Assembly (NCBI GenBank): GCA_003260075.1 | Contig: QLIY01000721.1 | Location: 1 to 64,000, forward strand | Source: Phallusia mammillata | Lineage: Eukaryota > Chordata > Ascidiacea > Phlebobranchia > Ascidiidae | DNA: 64,000 nucleotides | Reading direction: 5' to 3' | Part shown: positions 10,212 through 22,870 of the stretch, piece after piece | How positions within the stretch are numbered: the first letter of the stretch is position 1 | How the letters are laid out: each line of letters opens with the position of its first letter | Notes under the pieces: generated by a model | The model's database searches: none | Seen by the model: only the letters and a program-made list of their open reading frames with translations | What the model was told of the DNA's origin: nothing | Made by a program: the position numbers and the translations under genes

Positions 10212-13200
10212 TTATCTTCCGAAAGGAAACTTGGGAATTGACAACGAGAAAGCTGCAAAAACAAAACATTCTTAACCGTCTATAGAACAAACGTGTCTTA
10301 AATAATTTTGTCGGATTTACAGTGTAATAAACATTTTGATTTTATGATATTAAAAACGCATTTCAGTTAACAATGAAAATATACCGTACAGCAAATTATT
10401 TTAGCTTAAAAATTGTATACAAATTTTGTACAAAAGAATATATTTACTATTCTGCTGAATTCTACTTCCGTTTTATAAAATGTTAGGACTTATTTTAAGT
10501 TTGTGTTTACCAAAAACAACTAATCTTTCTATTTTGAGGTATTTACACTTTCTACGCATTGAAAAACACAAACTTATGAGACAAAATACTTTAGATAGTA
10601 ACAAAAACAATCTTCTACTTACGACAACAGAATCTAATCTCGTAGTCGTGGCATTTTCCCTTGTTGTCAACGTTATTACATCTCAATCCTTTCTCCGTCG
10701 CAGTGTAAGCGATCACATTTTGCCCGGCAAGTCTGTAATCTACTTTGCTTGACTTCACTCTTCCTTCTATAGCTGAAGGGTGCGAACAGATTTTGTATTT
10801 CGGCTTCAGATCAGCAAACGTTTCGCAATCGCAAGTCCCGCTCGGGTCGTCACGGTCGTAGAAGGGGGTCCAGCGGCTTGGGAACTTGCAGACCGGTTTC
10901 GGGACTGAAGAGAAAATAAAAGTTTAGAGATGAAACAAAAATTGGCAAAATGTAAGGTACAAGGTTATAGGGTATAGTTTATAGATGTTCCTGCAGGTAC
11001 CTTAATTGTGCACTTGGGAGCCTGCAGGCCGGTTAGTAATTAGGTTGGCTTGCAGGTATCCTTGAAATTGTCAGAATAAAAATCTAATTTGCCTGTTCAA
11101 TTTGTTCATCTTACTTAACAAGTCGAATATGCAACTTTAAATGGCATCTTTGCTTACTTATTCAAATAGAATGTTAATCAATATTTCTTTTTAGTTGTGT
11201 CATAGCGGAAAACAAAACCATGTCACATTGTTAAGTTGCATTTCTTGTTGCTGTGAGATAACTATGGCGTAATACATGATGACGAAACAATGTGACGTCA
11301 TTTACTTGCATGCACAAATATAAAATAAGTTAGATTTCTACTAAACAGTTTTTTCTTGCTTTTGGCGTCAACTCAGTCTTTTTTGTGTTATATTTGAGCA
11401 AATAGATGACGTTGTCTTTCTTTGTGACGTAACAAGGAACTCATTCTTACCACATACGTATCCGTTGCCAAGGTAACCTTCGTTGCATTCACACTTGAAG
11501 CTTCCGGGAAGATTGGTGCACTTCGCGTTCACGTGACACGGGCTGGATGCGCATTCGTCAATGTCTGAACATGATCAGAAATAATATAAACATGAAAATA
11601 CACAAATTACGAAAGTTGCTAGTAGTATTTTCAACAAAACTTTACAGGTAGAATCATTCTTTAAGATTGCGAGAGTGTTCTAGAATACAGGCGCAACTGC
11701 CAGATTGTTTTATTGTTTTACTATTTTCGCTTTTTGCACTAAGGTTGTATTTGTTCACAGGAATTGAAGATGCCTATAAACTTTAGCAAAATATTTATTT
11801 TATATGACTAAGTATTGCTCATCCAGCAGTTTTATTGTAAACAATCGAGGGGGGGGGGGGGGGGGGGGGGGGGGGTTTTATGTTCAAATATTTAGAAGTC
11901 AGGCCTGACTATAACTTCTCTGAACAGCGAATTAATAATTTGCTTTACTTGAAGTTATTTTTATGCTGTATTATCAAAATTACAAATTTATTCTAATATC
12001 TATTGCTGCTCTTGGGCGCCACAACTTACCACAGCAGAATCTGATCTCATAATCCAAGCATCGCTTCGCGTTGTCGGCGTTGTTACATCGCAAGCCTTTC
12101 TCCGCTGCAGTGCCAGCGATCACATTTTGCCCAGTGAGTCGATAATCGAGTTTACTCGACTTTACTCGGCCTTGGATGGCGGTCGGGGAGGAGCAGATCT
12201 CAGGGTATTGTCTTCTTAAGTCGGAGAATGTTTCACAATCACAACTTCCGCTTGGGTCATCGCGATCGTAGTATCCGGTCCAGTCGTAACCATGGGAACA
12301 CTTGGGAATCGGATCTAATAAACATATATCAGAATTGCCAGTACAGTTGCTAACTCAGCGCATGATCGAACTAACGTGGTTTTACAAAGTGTCCGACTGG
12401 TAATACTGTCGCGGGTTCAAATCGCACCACGGGTGAGTTTTTTCTTTGCTGTAACGTTTTGCAATGTAAAGTCATGCAAGATTTGCTCCGTTTTAAAGCT
12501 TCTGTGTTTGCAACCAGGTATAACTGTTAGGTAATTGTTACAGCTGAGCACAAGCTACTCAATCTCTTTAGGATTATATCCAGTGCCCCTTTAAATCCAA
12601 CTAAATCATATGAACACACAGCCGTTCAAACATAAGCAAAATTTCTGAAAATAAAATAAAGCACTTTGCTTGTCAGTTGCAATTTGTCATGATTCGTTAT
12701 AGAGAAATTCTGTGCTCAAATAGCTGGGTATGAATGATTTTCTGATGCAACTTACAGCAACTGAATCCATCACCAACGAATCCTGAGTTGCACTGACACC
12801 TAAAACTTCCTGGAGTGTTGGTGCAACGGGCGTTGGCGTGGCATGGTGAACTTGCACATTCGTTCACATCTGAAAAATATAACATTATTTCTTTTCTGTA
12901 TTGAATTTGTGTACAGTAAGAAAACCACAAAAGGTTAACGTATTGCTTTGTATCAACGATGTATTCCAAAAGTGGGGCTATAGTCCTTGTCTTTATTTGT
13001 ATTTTTCATATTTTTTGTGTTTGTAATGTAAAAGTCAAAAACATTTTTTCATCTTTGCAACTTTTTTTGCAAATTGTTCTCGATTGCATTGATTTGATTT
13101 GTAACACATGCAAGAGCGGATTACATGCAACAAAGCCTCAAATATTTATTATTTATTATATTTTCATTTAAATTATTCAACTCAGATTATGGAAACATCA

Positions 13201-16200
13201 TTTAGTGAGATTTGAACTCGCTACCTTATGACTAATGATCAACACTTTAATAAAGAAAAACTTAAAAGTGGATTTAGTCTTGAACTTACCACAGCAGAAT
13301 CTGATCTCATAATCCAAGCATTTATTCTTGTTGTCGGCGTTATTACATCGCAAGCCTTTCTCCGCTGCAGTGCCAGCGATCACATTTTGCCCAGTGAGTC
13401 GATAATCGAGTTTACTCGACTTTACTCGGCCTTGGATGGCGGTCGGGGAGGAGCAGATCTCACCGGAGTTTTCTCTTCTCAAGTCGGAGAATGTTTCACA
13501 ATCACAACTTCCGCTTGGGTCGTCGCGATCGTAATAACCGGTCCATTTGAATCCGGATCGTGAACAAGTGGGGATGGAAACTATGTATTTCGAAGATATT
13601 AGTTAAGTATATCAATTGATAAGCATCAGATAATGGTTCAAATAAAGGCTTTCTACTGTACTTCGTGTAATGTCAATCAATTGACAATGCTTTCAGTATG
13701 AATATTTTAATAAGCGTGTTCACGGCGGCACAAACTCGTATCTGCGGCAGTATGTAACCACAAGGCGCTAAGCTGTATATTAACAAAGCAACAATAGTTT
13801 GCAGGCTTCCATTACATAAAAAAACTTAAATTATATTCAACGCAGAAAAGGTACGTTTTCAACGCAAAAGGTATATTTCGATGCAGAATTTCAACCAAGA
13901 AATTTTGCAGTATCGAAACAAAATAGTGAAAGTTGGAGTATAGTGATGCATTAGCTGCTATAATTTTAGTTAATCCGTCTGACATTGAAATCATAATTCT
14001 GCACACAATTTTCCTCACCGCATTGAAATCCATCACCGGTGTATCCAGGTTTGCAGACACGGGGGGGGGGACAGTATCGAAATAAAATAGTAAAAGTTGG
14101 AGTATAGTGATGCATTAGCTGCTATAATTTGTTTTAATTCGTCTGACATTAAAATCATAATTCTTCACATTTAATTTGACTCACCGCATTGAAATCCATC
14201 ACCGGTATATCCAGGTTTGCAGACACAACTAAAACTTCCAGGTAAGTTGGTACAATCCGCGTTGACGTCACACGGCGAACTCGCACATTCGTCAACGTCT
14301 GTAAAAATGTTTTCATAAGTTTAATGAACACGTGGCCTAATAAATGACATCAAGGTAATGAAGTCACTTTAAATTGCAGGGTAATGCATTCAATCAAAAC
14401 CGCAGTGTTTCATGAAACATTTTTAGCATTTACAAACTTGCTAAGTTGTTGTTGTATTTCCCAAAATATTTTAAAAAATGCCTGTGCTGGGTTACAGTCA
14501 GATGCACGTCAGAAAGAAACCGGGGGGGGGGCTCAATCAAACCGCAGTGATTCATGAAACATTTTTAGCATTTACAAACTTGCTAAGTTGTTGTATTTCC
14601 CAAAATATTTTTAAAAATGCCTGTGCTGGGTTACAGTCAGATGCACGTCAGAAAGAAACCAAGTCACAGACAAAATTATTAAATATTTAGTCAGAAAATA
14701 TTTAGTACTGCTCCTGGGCGCCATAACTTACCACAGCAGAATCTGATCTCATAATCCAAGCATCGGTTCACGTTGTCGGCGTTGTTACATCGCAAGCCTT
14801 TCTCCGCTGCAGTGCCAGCGATCACATTTTGCCCAGTGAGTCGATAATCGAGTTTACTCGACTTTACTCGGCCTTGGATGGCGGTCGGGGAGGAGCAGAT
14901 CTCAGGGTATTGTCTTCTTAAGTCGGAGAATGTTTCACAATCACAACTTCCGCTTGGGTCGTCGCGATCGTAGTATTGAGTCCAATCGTACCCGGACCTT
15001 GAGCAGGTTGGAATTGGAACTGAAAAAATATAATAGAATGTGATCATTATGATGTTTTCCTTCAACATTGATTCGAAAACAAATGGAAAATCCAGAAAGA
15101 GCTGCTCGTTTCTTTATCGCTCTTTACCAAGTCAGTCCTCTCTTGTTTTTATATTTCTTTGAAGATAATGTATACCGATTCAGAGTTGTAAACGGGCCTG
15201 AAATTGGAGTCCGAAATCCGAACCAGCAGAGCGTTTTTGAGCAGCCGGTTTAGACCCGAGAGGTGGCTTAAAAGGCATATACATTAAACCCTCAGGAAAG
15301 ACCCAGACAACAAACACAAAGGACGGTTGGTCGTAAACAAGGCGTTTTAGTGCGCTTTGACATTGGGTCAGGTCCAACAACTGGCTGATTAGCTAGTTAG
15401 ATTAATTTAAAAATAAATAAATAATACTAACACAGAGTGTAAAGTCAGGCCCGGATCAAGCCCGTTTTTTGTAAGAAACCCAAGCGCGAACCTGGCCCGA
15501 TCTGAACCTGTGTTCTCAAAGATTTGTGTCCCCAAAGTTAAACCAAACACTATAATTAGTGCTCATTGATTATCGTGTTTCGGTAACCATGAACATACAT
15601 ACAGGACATTAACTTAGCATCAAATTGTCTTCTTAGTAACAGGCGATAGGCGATGTAATTGCGGTATTTTATGTTCATGTTTCTGTTATTTGAAATCTAA
15701 GCCAAAGAATTTACCGCATTTGTATCCGTCGCCGAAGTATCCTGAATTACATTGACATCTGAAACTTCCTGGAGTGTTGGTGCAGCGGGCGTTGGCGTGG
15801 CATGGTGAACTTGCACATTCATCAACATCTGAGACGGTTAATAATAATTTAAATTTGCCAACTATACTGAAACAAGATACTCACCATATATGTAAGCTTA
15901 TAAATATTACTTGGTGTATAATCTGGTAACAAAAATTGCAAAAGGTGTATTTAAAAATTAATATTAGTGAGTTTGATGTTATTTTAGTTAATAGTTTTAT
16001 AAAATTATGTAAATATAATACAAAATATAATGTAAACTACATTTTCAACATCAATCTCCTTTTAATTTGTGTATATAAATGCCGCAATAAAGCACTTCTG
16101 CTGACAATCAAGACAATGTAACCTACATAGCTTACGCAGAAGTAAGTTTTTTATCAGCCATTTTTTCTTTAACTTTAGTTAATCTCCAAGGTAAAAAAAT

Positions 16201-18573
16201 CTCACCGCAGCAAAACCGAACTTTGTAGTCGAAACACCCGTTCTTGTTGTCCTTGTTGTCACACCTGAATGCCTTTTCTTTGGAAGTTGCTATGGTAACC
16301 TTTTGCCCGGCCACTCGGTAATCCAGATCGTTGGCGGCGAGTCGCGCGTCTACAATATGCGGATTTGCACAAACCAGGAGAGGGTGGGATTTACGGAGAT
16401 CCGCGTGAGTCTCGCAATCGCAATTTCCAGTGGGGTCGTCCCGGTTGAAGAATTTACTCCACGAATAACCTCTGGGGCAAACCGGTGCTGGTACTGCAAG
16501 TAAAGTTAAGTTAAGTAAGGTTAAGTGAAGTTATGTAAAAAATAGTAAATGTAAGTACGGCTAAGTTAAGTTAAGCATGGTTAAGGTAATTTAAGTAAGG
16601 TTTAAGATAAGTAAGGTTAAGTTAGGTAAGGTTAAGTTAAATTACTGTAAAAAAGGTTAATTTACGGAAGGTTAAGTAAAGTTAAATGAAGTTAAGTTAT
16701 GCTAAGTGAGACTAAGTAAAATCAAGAAAGCTTAAGTTTAATTAGGTATAAGGTTAAGTTAAGTGAGATTCAGTTGCTTTAAGTTAAGTTGAGTGAGGTT
16801 AAGTTTAGTGACATTCAATTGCTTTAAGTTAAGTTGAGTGTGGTTAAGTTAAGTTAATACAGGTTGAATTAAAATGTGTTGGATTTGCATGAATTAAACA
16901 AAGTTCACAAATTTGTTGAAGTTACTTTTCATTTAATTTTAGACAGTTTACAGTGAAATGCACTTGTAACACCAATCATTAAAAACATGTCAAAATAGCG
17001 ATTACCGTATTTATTCGATTGTAAGCAGCGACTTAGGGGGGGGGGCTGAGGCTACTTTTCATTTAATTTTAGACAGTTTAGAGTGAAATGCACTTCTAAC
17101 ACCAATCATAAAAACTGTCAAAATAGCGATTACCGTATTTATTCGATTGTAAGCAGCGACTTATATTCTTTTTTACCTGCCGTTTATGCGGCTTATAATC
17201 GAGGGCGGCTTACATTTTTTTTTCTACACTCCAACTTTTTAATTTATTTTGGGGTCAGAATTCATATGCATGTACAGATTGTACGTTCTGTTGGGTACAG
17301 TAATCAACGTAACTAACAAACATGGGTAAATAGTTATACTATGTAACAACAGAAAGATGAATTATGAAACAGTAGTGCATAAATTTTAGCGTGCGACTTA
17401 CAAACGAGTAAAGATGGTAGCCTGAAACGTTTAACAACGAAAATTAGTGGAGTGAATTATTAAAAAAACTTACTATCACAGTGGAATCCATTGCCCACGA
17501 ACCCAGCGTTGCAGGCGCAAGTGTATCCACCAATCGTGTTTGTACACGTGGCATGTTCATGGCAGGGGTCGTCCTGGCATTCGTCGTAATCTAAAAGAAT
17601 AAACAACTGTCGTTTTATACTATATGGAAAATAATGTTTATAACAAACACTTGAAATTTGGTACGTAAGACATTTCTTTGAATAATGAAATTACATAAAA
17701 AAGTACAAAGCTAGTCAATATTCGTTGCATCGGATAGCAAATCTATTTTTATTGGCTCTTATATGCAGACAAAGTCGTGAGTATTTCATTTTGGTGAAAA
17801 AAAACTTTCTCAGATCACGTGACTTACCGCAGCAAAATCTGATTTCGTAGTCATGACAACCGTAGGGATTGTCGTCATTGTTGCACCTGAGGCCCTTCTC
17901 GCCACCCTCGTTGACCGTCACCACTTGACCGGTTGCGCGGTAGTCCAACTTGAGCGATTTGACCCGAGCATCGACCTCCCGTGGGTTGGCGCATATTTGA
18001 CCGGGATTCTCGCTTCTTAGATTTGCGAACAATTCACAGTCACACGAGCCACTGGGGTCGTCCCTGTCAAAGTATCGGGTCCAGCGGAAACCGGGGTAAT
18101 CGCACTGCGGGGTCGGAACTGAAAAATAAACGATAAAGTTATCGTTACTTTGTAAAGTTATCAAAATAAAAGTTGAAGTAGAAAAACGTCTGACTGACAA
18201 AGATAAGTTGTTTGATGAAGCGTCACTGACGGTGCCTGGATATGCATAATATATATCTCGATTTTTACGATTTTTTGAACTTAGTGATAACTCAATTTGA
18301 GGCATTTATTTCTTTATTAAGTACAACGAAATTGACTTTTGGCCTATGGAGAATCCAATAGCCCAAAAGAATTTTTTCTTTATACAAATCGTTTTTCTTT
18401 TTTAGTATGTTGGGGGGGGGGGGATATATATCTCGATTTTTACGATTTTTTGAACTTAGTGCTAACTCAATTTGAGGCATTTATTTCTTTATTAAGTACA
18501 ACGAAATTGAGAATCCAATAGCCCAAAAGAGTTTTTTCTTTATACAAATCGTTTTTCTTTTTTAGTATGTTGT

Positions 18574-18639
<66 letters not shown>

Positions 18640-18812
18640 AAATTTTGTTGCAATTTTTCTGGTCAATTTTTACACTGAATACAAGTACCCAGATACAAAC
18701 ATCGAACCAATAAGTTATAACAAAACAAACCACATAACAACAACTTACCTGCAAAAACAGTAATGCAGCAAAAGCACAAAAGTATCAAAGTCACTTCTCG
18801 GGTTTCAACCAT
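10212..18812 (-). CDS. Gene A: secreted protein of six WxxW (CysD-like) domains alternating with five EGF domains, complete
   Basis: Minus-strand exons are 18749-18812 (signal peptide), 17828-18118 W1, 17474-17590 E1, 16206-16493 W2, 15715-15828 E2, 14732-15019 W3, 14185-14298 E3, 13290-13580 W4, 12756-12869 E4, 12030-12314 W5, 11451-11564 E5, 10623-10904 W6 and 10212-10252 (tail, stop). All junctions are phase 1, and the exons sum to 2403 nt = 800 residues plus stop. The EGF exons have six cysteines, and E2-E5 start D-[VI]-[DN]-E-C, the calcium-binding consensus. The W exons match the Mucin2_WxxW/CysD pattern: C...W-[TS]-x-[YF]-[YF]-[DN]-R-D-D-P-[ST]-G-x-C-D-C-E, then LDYR-x-x-GQ-x-V, then CxNxDN and DY[EK][IV]RFCC. 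There is no Ser/Thr-rich mucin tract. An extracellular-matrix or mucus-type structural role is inference. E3 is partly repeated at 14017-14060 by an assembly join. Confidence 0.88.
11811..11848 (-). repeat. Fragment of the repeat family also at 40600-40675, broken at a G run
   Basis: The segment aagtattgctc...cagcagttttattgtaaacaat matches 40596-40628, the arm downstream of the hammerhead-like motif there. It stops exactly where the 27-base G run begins, so the core motif itself falls in the presumed gap. Confidence 0.5.
11849..11875. other. 27-base G run, probable assembly gap filler
   Basis: A pure G homopolymer in the intron between gene A exons E5 and W5. It interrupts a recognisable repeat, which continues nowhere on the other side. 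It is read as a gap placeholder. Confidence 0.6.
13880..14240. repeat. Allelic overlap around a G10 run (gene A exon E3)
   Basis: About 170 bp before the run at 14061-14070, including the 3' part of an EGF exon (14017-14060), is repeated just after it with scattered substitutions. The left copy of the exon ends exactly at the run. Only the exon at 14185-14298 is complete. I infer two unmerged alleles, not a sixth EGF domain. Confidence 0.75.
14391..14660. repeat. Allelic overlap around a G10 run (intron)
   Basis: 14391-14521 (caatcaaaaccgcagtg to cagaaagaaacc) recurs at 14532-14660 with small differences, on either side of the G run 14522-14531. Confidence 0.7.
16497..16870. repeat. Degenerate gttaagttaag minisatellite in a gene A intron
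   Basis: About 370 bp of imperfect units built on aagttaagt / ggttaagtta directly after the acceptor of exon W2 (minus strand). The units drift to cattcaattgctttaagttaagttg towards 16850. It is a low-complexity repeat with no open frame. Confidence 0.8.
16920..17163. repeat. Allelic overlap around a G10 run (intron)
   Basis: The segment acttttcatttaattttag to gtaagcagcgactta occurs before (to 17035) and after (from about 17054) the run 17036-17045. Confidence 0.7.
18243..18575. repeat. Allelic overlap in the first intron of gene A, flanking G runs of 12 and 63
   Basis: 18243-18411 is repeated at 18424-18572 (atatctcgatttttacg to tttttagtatgtt). G runs follow each copy, at 18412-18423 and 18576-18638. 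The 63-base run encodes the poly-proline open frame seen on the minus strand, which is not a protein. Confidence 0.7.
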
Positions 18813-18864
18813 CTTGATTCACTTGTAATCAAGCTTCTGTGTTTTTCTGCTCGAAGGCTTCAGG

Positions 18865-18871
18865 TTTTATA
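18865..18871 (-). promoter_or_regulatory. TATA box of gene A
   Basis: TATAAAA on the minus strand, 53-59 bases upstream of the ATG at 18810-18812. The spacing matches the TATA box of gene B. Confidence 0.55.
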
Positions 18872-20401
18872 GCGAAATCTTTGCTACAGGGCAAATTACC
18901 CAGCGAAAAAATCCCCCTATTAAGTGTCTGCTGTTTGTCGTCGGTGTCTGCAGCTTTTTTTCAGCCAGAGGCGCTGAATAATAATGTGATTGGATTCTCT
19001 GAAGCCTTATCAGGACTTTTTCTTCTAACAGGTTTAATTGATGCGTCTTGGGTATTTTTCAAATGCTAAAATTCCGTTCCGCGAACGCATAGACTGATAA
19101 CAAATCTGATATCGAGCCGTTATTTGCAGTTTCTGTAAATTTTTTGCCTGAATTTGAAGTAAAATAATTGATTTTACACAACAACAAAATTATCAAAAAA
19201 TATCTGACATAGCACGTGAAAATTGCTTTATACCCTAATCCACAATCTTCAGGAAGATATTGCAGAACAATTGACGTTTTTCAACATTAAACAAGTGCAA
19301 AAAATAGTGAATACACCTAACGCGTAAACAAAGGGGGGGGGGAGAAGATATTGCAGCCCAATTGACGTTTTTCAGCATTAAACAAGTGCAAAAAATAGTG
19401 AATACACCTAACGCGTAAACAAATTTAATTCCAGCATTCTCGCAAGCTGCTGCCAACGACACCAAAAGTTAAATAAAAAATCCTAGCACTGTCCGGCCTT
19501 TGGATATCAAAATATCAAAAAAATGCTGCCCTATAGTAAAAGTGTTGGACTTATTTTTTATTACGTCGCTAACAACTGTTTACCAAAGAATTGTCTTGAT
19601 TGAAGACGTAAAATGCTGATAAATCGAAATTTCGCCTTGTAAGGGCTGTAGGTTTGGATTTATAGGTCGAGTTCGGGCTTTATTGTAAAAAATCTGGTCC
19701 TCTAATAATCATGAATAAATCTCTGTTTTATATTTCGACATTCCATAAAAGAAAATTGTGCATTCAAAGTATAAAATTCTAATTTAAATTTAAATCTTTT
19801 CTATCTTTTTTTTGCTCTCTGATTGTTTCCAAGCTTACACGTTTGCCACGTCTGTTGTTTTGCATTGAACAAGATTATTAAAACAAAACAAAGGGTGCAT
19901 GAAAGATATGAAGCGATTATAGGCTGCATGAAAACGTGGTAATCTTCTGCTTGCCTGTTACCGCACTTGACCCTATGATGTAACAAGTTGACTGGCCAGT
20001 TAAAGAATCTTGCCGGCGGCTTAGCTATCGTGTCAACAGATTACGTCAGAATGAGAAAAAAAGCTTCTTCTCGGAAGACTGCAGAAAATACCGGTGTTGT
20101 GGAGAAAGTGTGCCGCGAGTTGATTGCTGTTTTGCAGATTTTTTTGTACAAAACATCAAAATAAGTTTTCGTTTGGCAATGTCATGATGTAAAATTTCCA
20201 AACCACAGCGCTTTAGCGCTCATACAATTTAAAACTTGCGAAATTCACCTATGCTATGCGAGAAATGATCATAAAAATTTCAATCATCTGACCTTTGTAC
20301 AACATAACCTTGCAGAGATGTAATGTTTCGTTATTCTTAACGAAACTTTGTGTTATAACCGGAAAAGATATGGACCAGGGAGTTTGTCGCTTTTTTAGTA
20401 A
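18872..20401. other. Intergenic upstream of gene A, no gene seen
   Basis: AT-rich sequence. It contains a G10 join at 19333-19342 flanked by an 80-bp repeat (19250-19332 and 19343-19422). No splice-consistent coding exon is recognised. Confidence 0.4.
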
Positions 20402-20409
20402 CACTAATT

Positions 20410-20828
20410 CAGCGGTTCCCAAACTGGGGTCCGCGGTCCTTTAGGGGTCCGTGAGGCAATTTTGGGGGGACCGCGAAGCGGTTGAAGTAATTCTATAATC
20501 TTATTTGGCGTCAGTTTGTGCCACTAAATAAGTTTAAATCAAAGTAGAATTGAGAATCGACTGTCTCCATTGCTAAACAATGGCCTTTATTAAATGACAA
20601 CTATAAAAATGCAATTGTTCGCGTACAATGGTAGTGCATTTGTGTTGTCTGTGATGTCACATGCTGTCTTTGGATGATTATTATGCGCAATTTTGCATAA
20701 CTATCTAAAATCCTGCAATAAATTTTCGTTTTTATAAAATACACATTTAGGCTTAAGGACCGCGAACCCTTGAAATAATAGCAAGGGGACCGTTTAGAAA
20801 AAAATATGAAAAAGTTTGGGAACCACTG
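20410..20828. mobile_element. hAT MITE, 419 bp, intact ends
   Basis: The 5' end cagcggttcccaaact and the 3' end agtttgggaaccactg are inverted repeats with one mismatch in 16. They are flanked by the 8-base target duplication cactaatt at 20402-20409 and 20829-20836. There is no transposase. It is the same family as the nested element at 3920-4261. Confidence 0.88.
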
Positions 20829-20836
20829 CACTAATT

Positions 20837-22754
20837 GTAGGGCAAAAATAATACAATGGTTTCAGCGTTTTCCTAATCACTGAGAGCGTATAAAAGCATA
20901 AAGCCACTAAATATAAAAGTTTGCAGCAGATACAAATAATTTTCATTTACTTTCCAGCTTGCTACGTGGTAGATTTACCCTCAAGTCTCTTTGAAACCTA
21001 AAGCCACAACCAAAATGAAATACAGATTACTTATATTTACGGGCCAAAAATTGGACCAGAACCTGAATTTTTTCAAACACAAACCCAGCCTGAATCATAA
21101 CTTACCCACTCAAAATTGTGGGTAAAAAGCCGGAAAAATGATGCCAAGTGTGAAGCCAGACCCAAATGAAGCCCGTTTTATTAAAACTTAAGCCCAAGTC
21201 TGGCTCCTAAAAAATTCGAACCGACTTACAACTCTAAAGGAAAATACATAATACAAGGATGCATTGCTTATGGGTTTTGTATTTTGTTCACGTACACCTT
21301 GACGCAACAAACATAGTAACACATTATGGTATAGCGGCACGAAAACACAGGACACAGCTGCGAAAACTTGGCGGTTAAAAATACACTAAAATAATTGTAA
21401 GTGTACGGAAACGTCGTAAAAACGCAGGTTTTGTCCACAAACATAGCTTATAAAGAACAACGGCACCATTAAAAAATATTGAATGTGGGTTTAAAATTTG
21501 CCAAAAAAGTCTACTATGGAAATTTCATGCAACGAGTTTATTTCAGTAAATTATCTGCCACCAGATGACGCTAAGGAGCGCTGTTGTTACACATAATTCT
21601 AATTTAACGAATCTATCCGTACTTGTCCATGTTTGTGCATCAAATTTATCACTCTCTTAGTTGAAGAAAAATTGATCTTGTTTAGTGACAACGTACGAAA
21701 AAGAAACGTTCTGCCCACATAACTGGCCTAGAAAAATGTCTAGGGTTATTTGCGGTAACTTACCATCTTACATTACGTTTTGTTACGTTATTGCTTAAAA
21801 GCGCTTTAATTTGGCTTTCTCTAGGCAAGTGCGAATTCGACAAGGGGCAATACGACCTGAGATAACCTCTGTTCAATGTCCAGATTACGTCATAGGGTTA
21901 CATCACTTCAGTTGGGCGTTACCAAAGTCCTTGAAATCTAAGTGTAGGGATGCCTACTATAGCAACTGTGGGCTTTTGCCAAACTCAAGTGACAAACTGT
22001 CACGCGTGTGTGTGTATGTCGTCACAAGCCTGACAAATAATTGATCTGTTACATCACAGAGGTTGTGAAAGCCTTTGTAAGGTCTGCAGCTGGGCTTTTA
22101 GTTATCGAACAAAGGTAACAATCAATAAAGGTTACGTCACAAGCGGCTATAAATTTTACGACTCTTTTTCCGGACTCGTGTTGCCTAAACCGCTTTACAT
22201 TGACGATACGTGATTGAAAGTGGGGGGGGGGACTTTTAGTTATCGAACAAAGGTAACAATCAATAAAGGTTACGTCAGAAGCGGCTATAAATTTTACGAA
22301 ACTCGTGTTGCCTAAACCGCTTTACATTGACGATACGTGATTGAAAGTTACAAAACTGCAGTTGCATAACTTAAAGAGAATTTACTTTTCTTAATGTTGT
22401 ATTTATCTTTATACAGTGTTGTACATATGCTTGCTTAACAAATTCAATTTTGCACCCAGTGCATATAAGTTGTTAGTTGTGGTCGGTTGGGTTCCACGGG
22501 TCTAAATTTTAACTCTGCCACATGTAGGCTACGTCGTAAATTGACTATAGTCAATATATTGCACGAATGTGTACCTAAGGATTGTATTGATTTGTTACAT
22601 AACAGCAATTGCGTGGAATTTGGTGGGCCTTGTCTGCCAAAACTAAGTAATGTTCTATTCCGTAAACTTAGCTTTCGGGCCAGATTTTGGTCTGTAAAAA
22701 AACCTAGAAAACCTACACACTTAATCACTGCACCCTCACCGCGTTATTCTAAAT
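20837..22754. other. Intergenic with repeat relics, no gene seen
   Basis: It includes a stretch rich in degenerate gaagcccgt / gaaccag words (21040-21230), similar to others at 15180-15520, 38080-38160 and 55440-55520. It also includes a G10 join at 22222-22231 with a duplicated 115-bp flank (22100-22221 and 22232-22347). The open frames at 22444-22792 overlap on both strands and show no family signature. Confidence 0.35.
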
Positions 22755-22870
22755 CAGGGGTCACCAAACTTTTTTCACTGCGGGCCGGATAAGTTTTAAA
22801 ATGATTCGCGCGGGCCGCATACTTTACATGCCCTAGCGCCGTCTTTCCCAACTTAGCATGCGAGGCGATT
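22755..22870. mobile_element. hAT (Charlie-like) element end, relic
   Basis: It starts caggggtcaccaaac then tttttcactgcgggccgg and cgcgggccgc, the typical outer sequence of Charlie-type hAT elements. I could not define the other end or a target duplication. Confidence 0.4.

Noticed and set aside
14017..14060. A sixth EGF exon in gene A
   Set aside because: It is only the 3' part of an EGF exon and stops exactly at a G10 run; the complete copy follows at 14185-14298.
18576..18638. Poly-proline / poly-glycine open frames (also at 37322, 45606 and 62704)
   Set aside because: They are translations of pure G runs that look like gap filler, with no supporting splice or codon pattern.
22444..22792. 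Overlapping open frames on both strands as a protein gene
   Set aside because: There is no domain signature, no splice support, and they run into a hAT-like relic.
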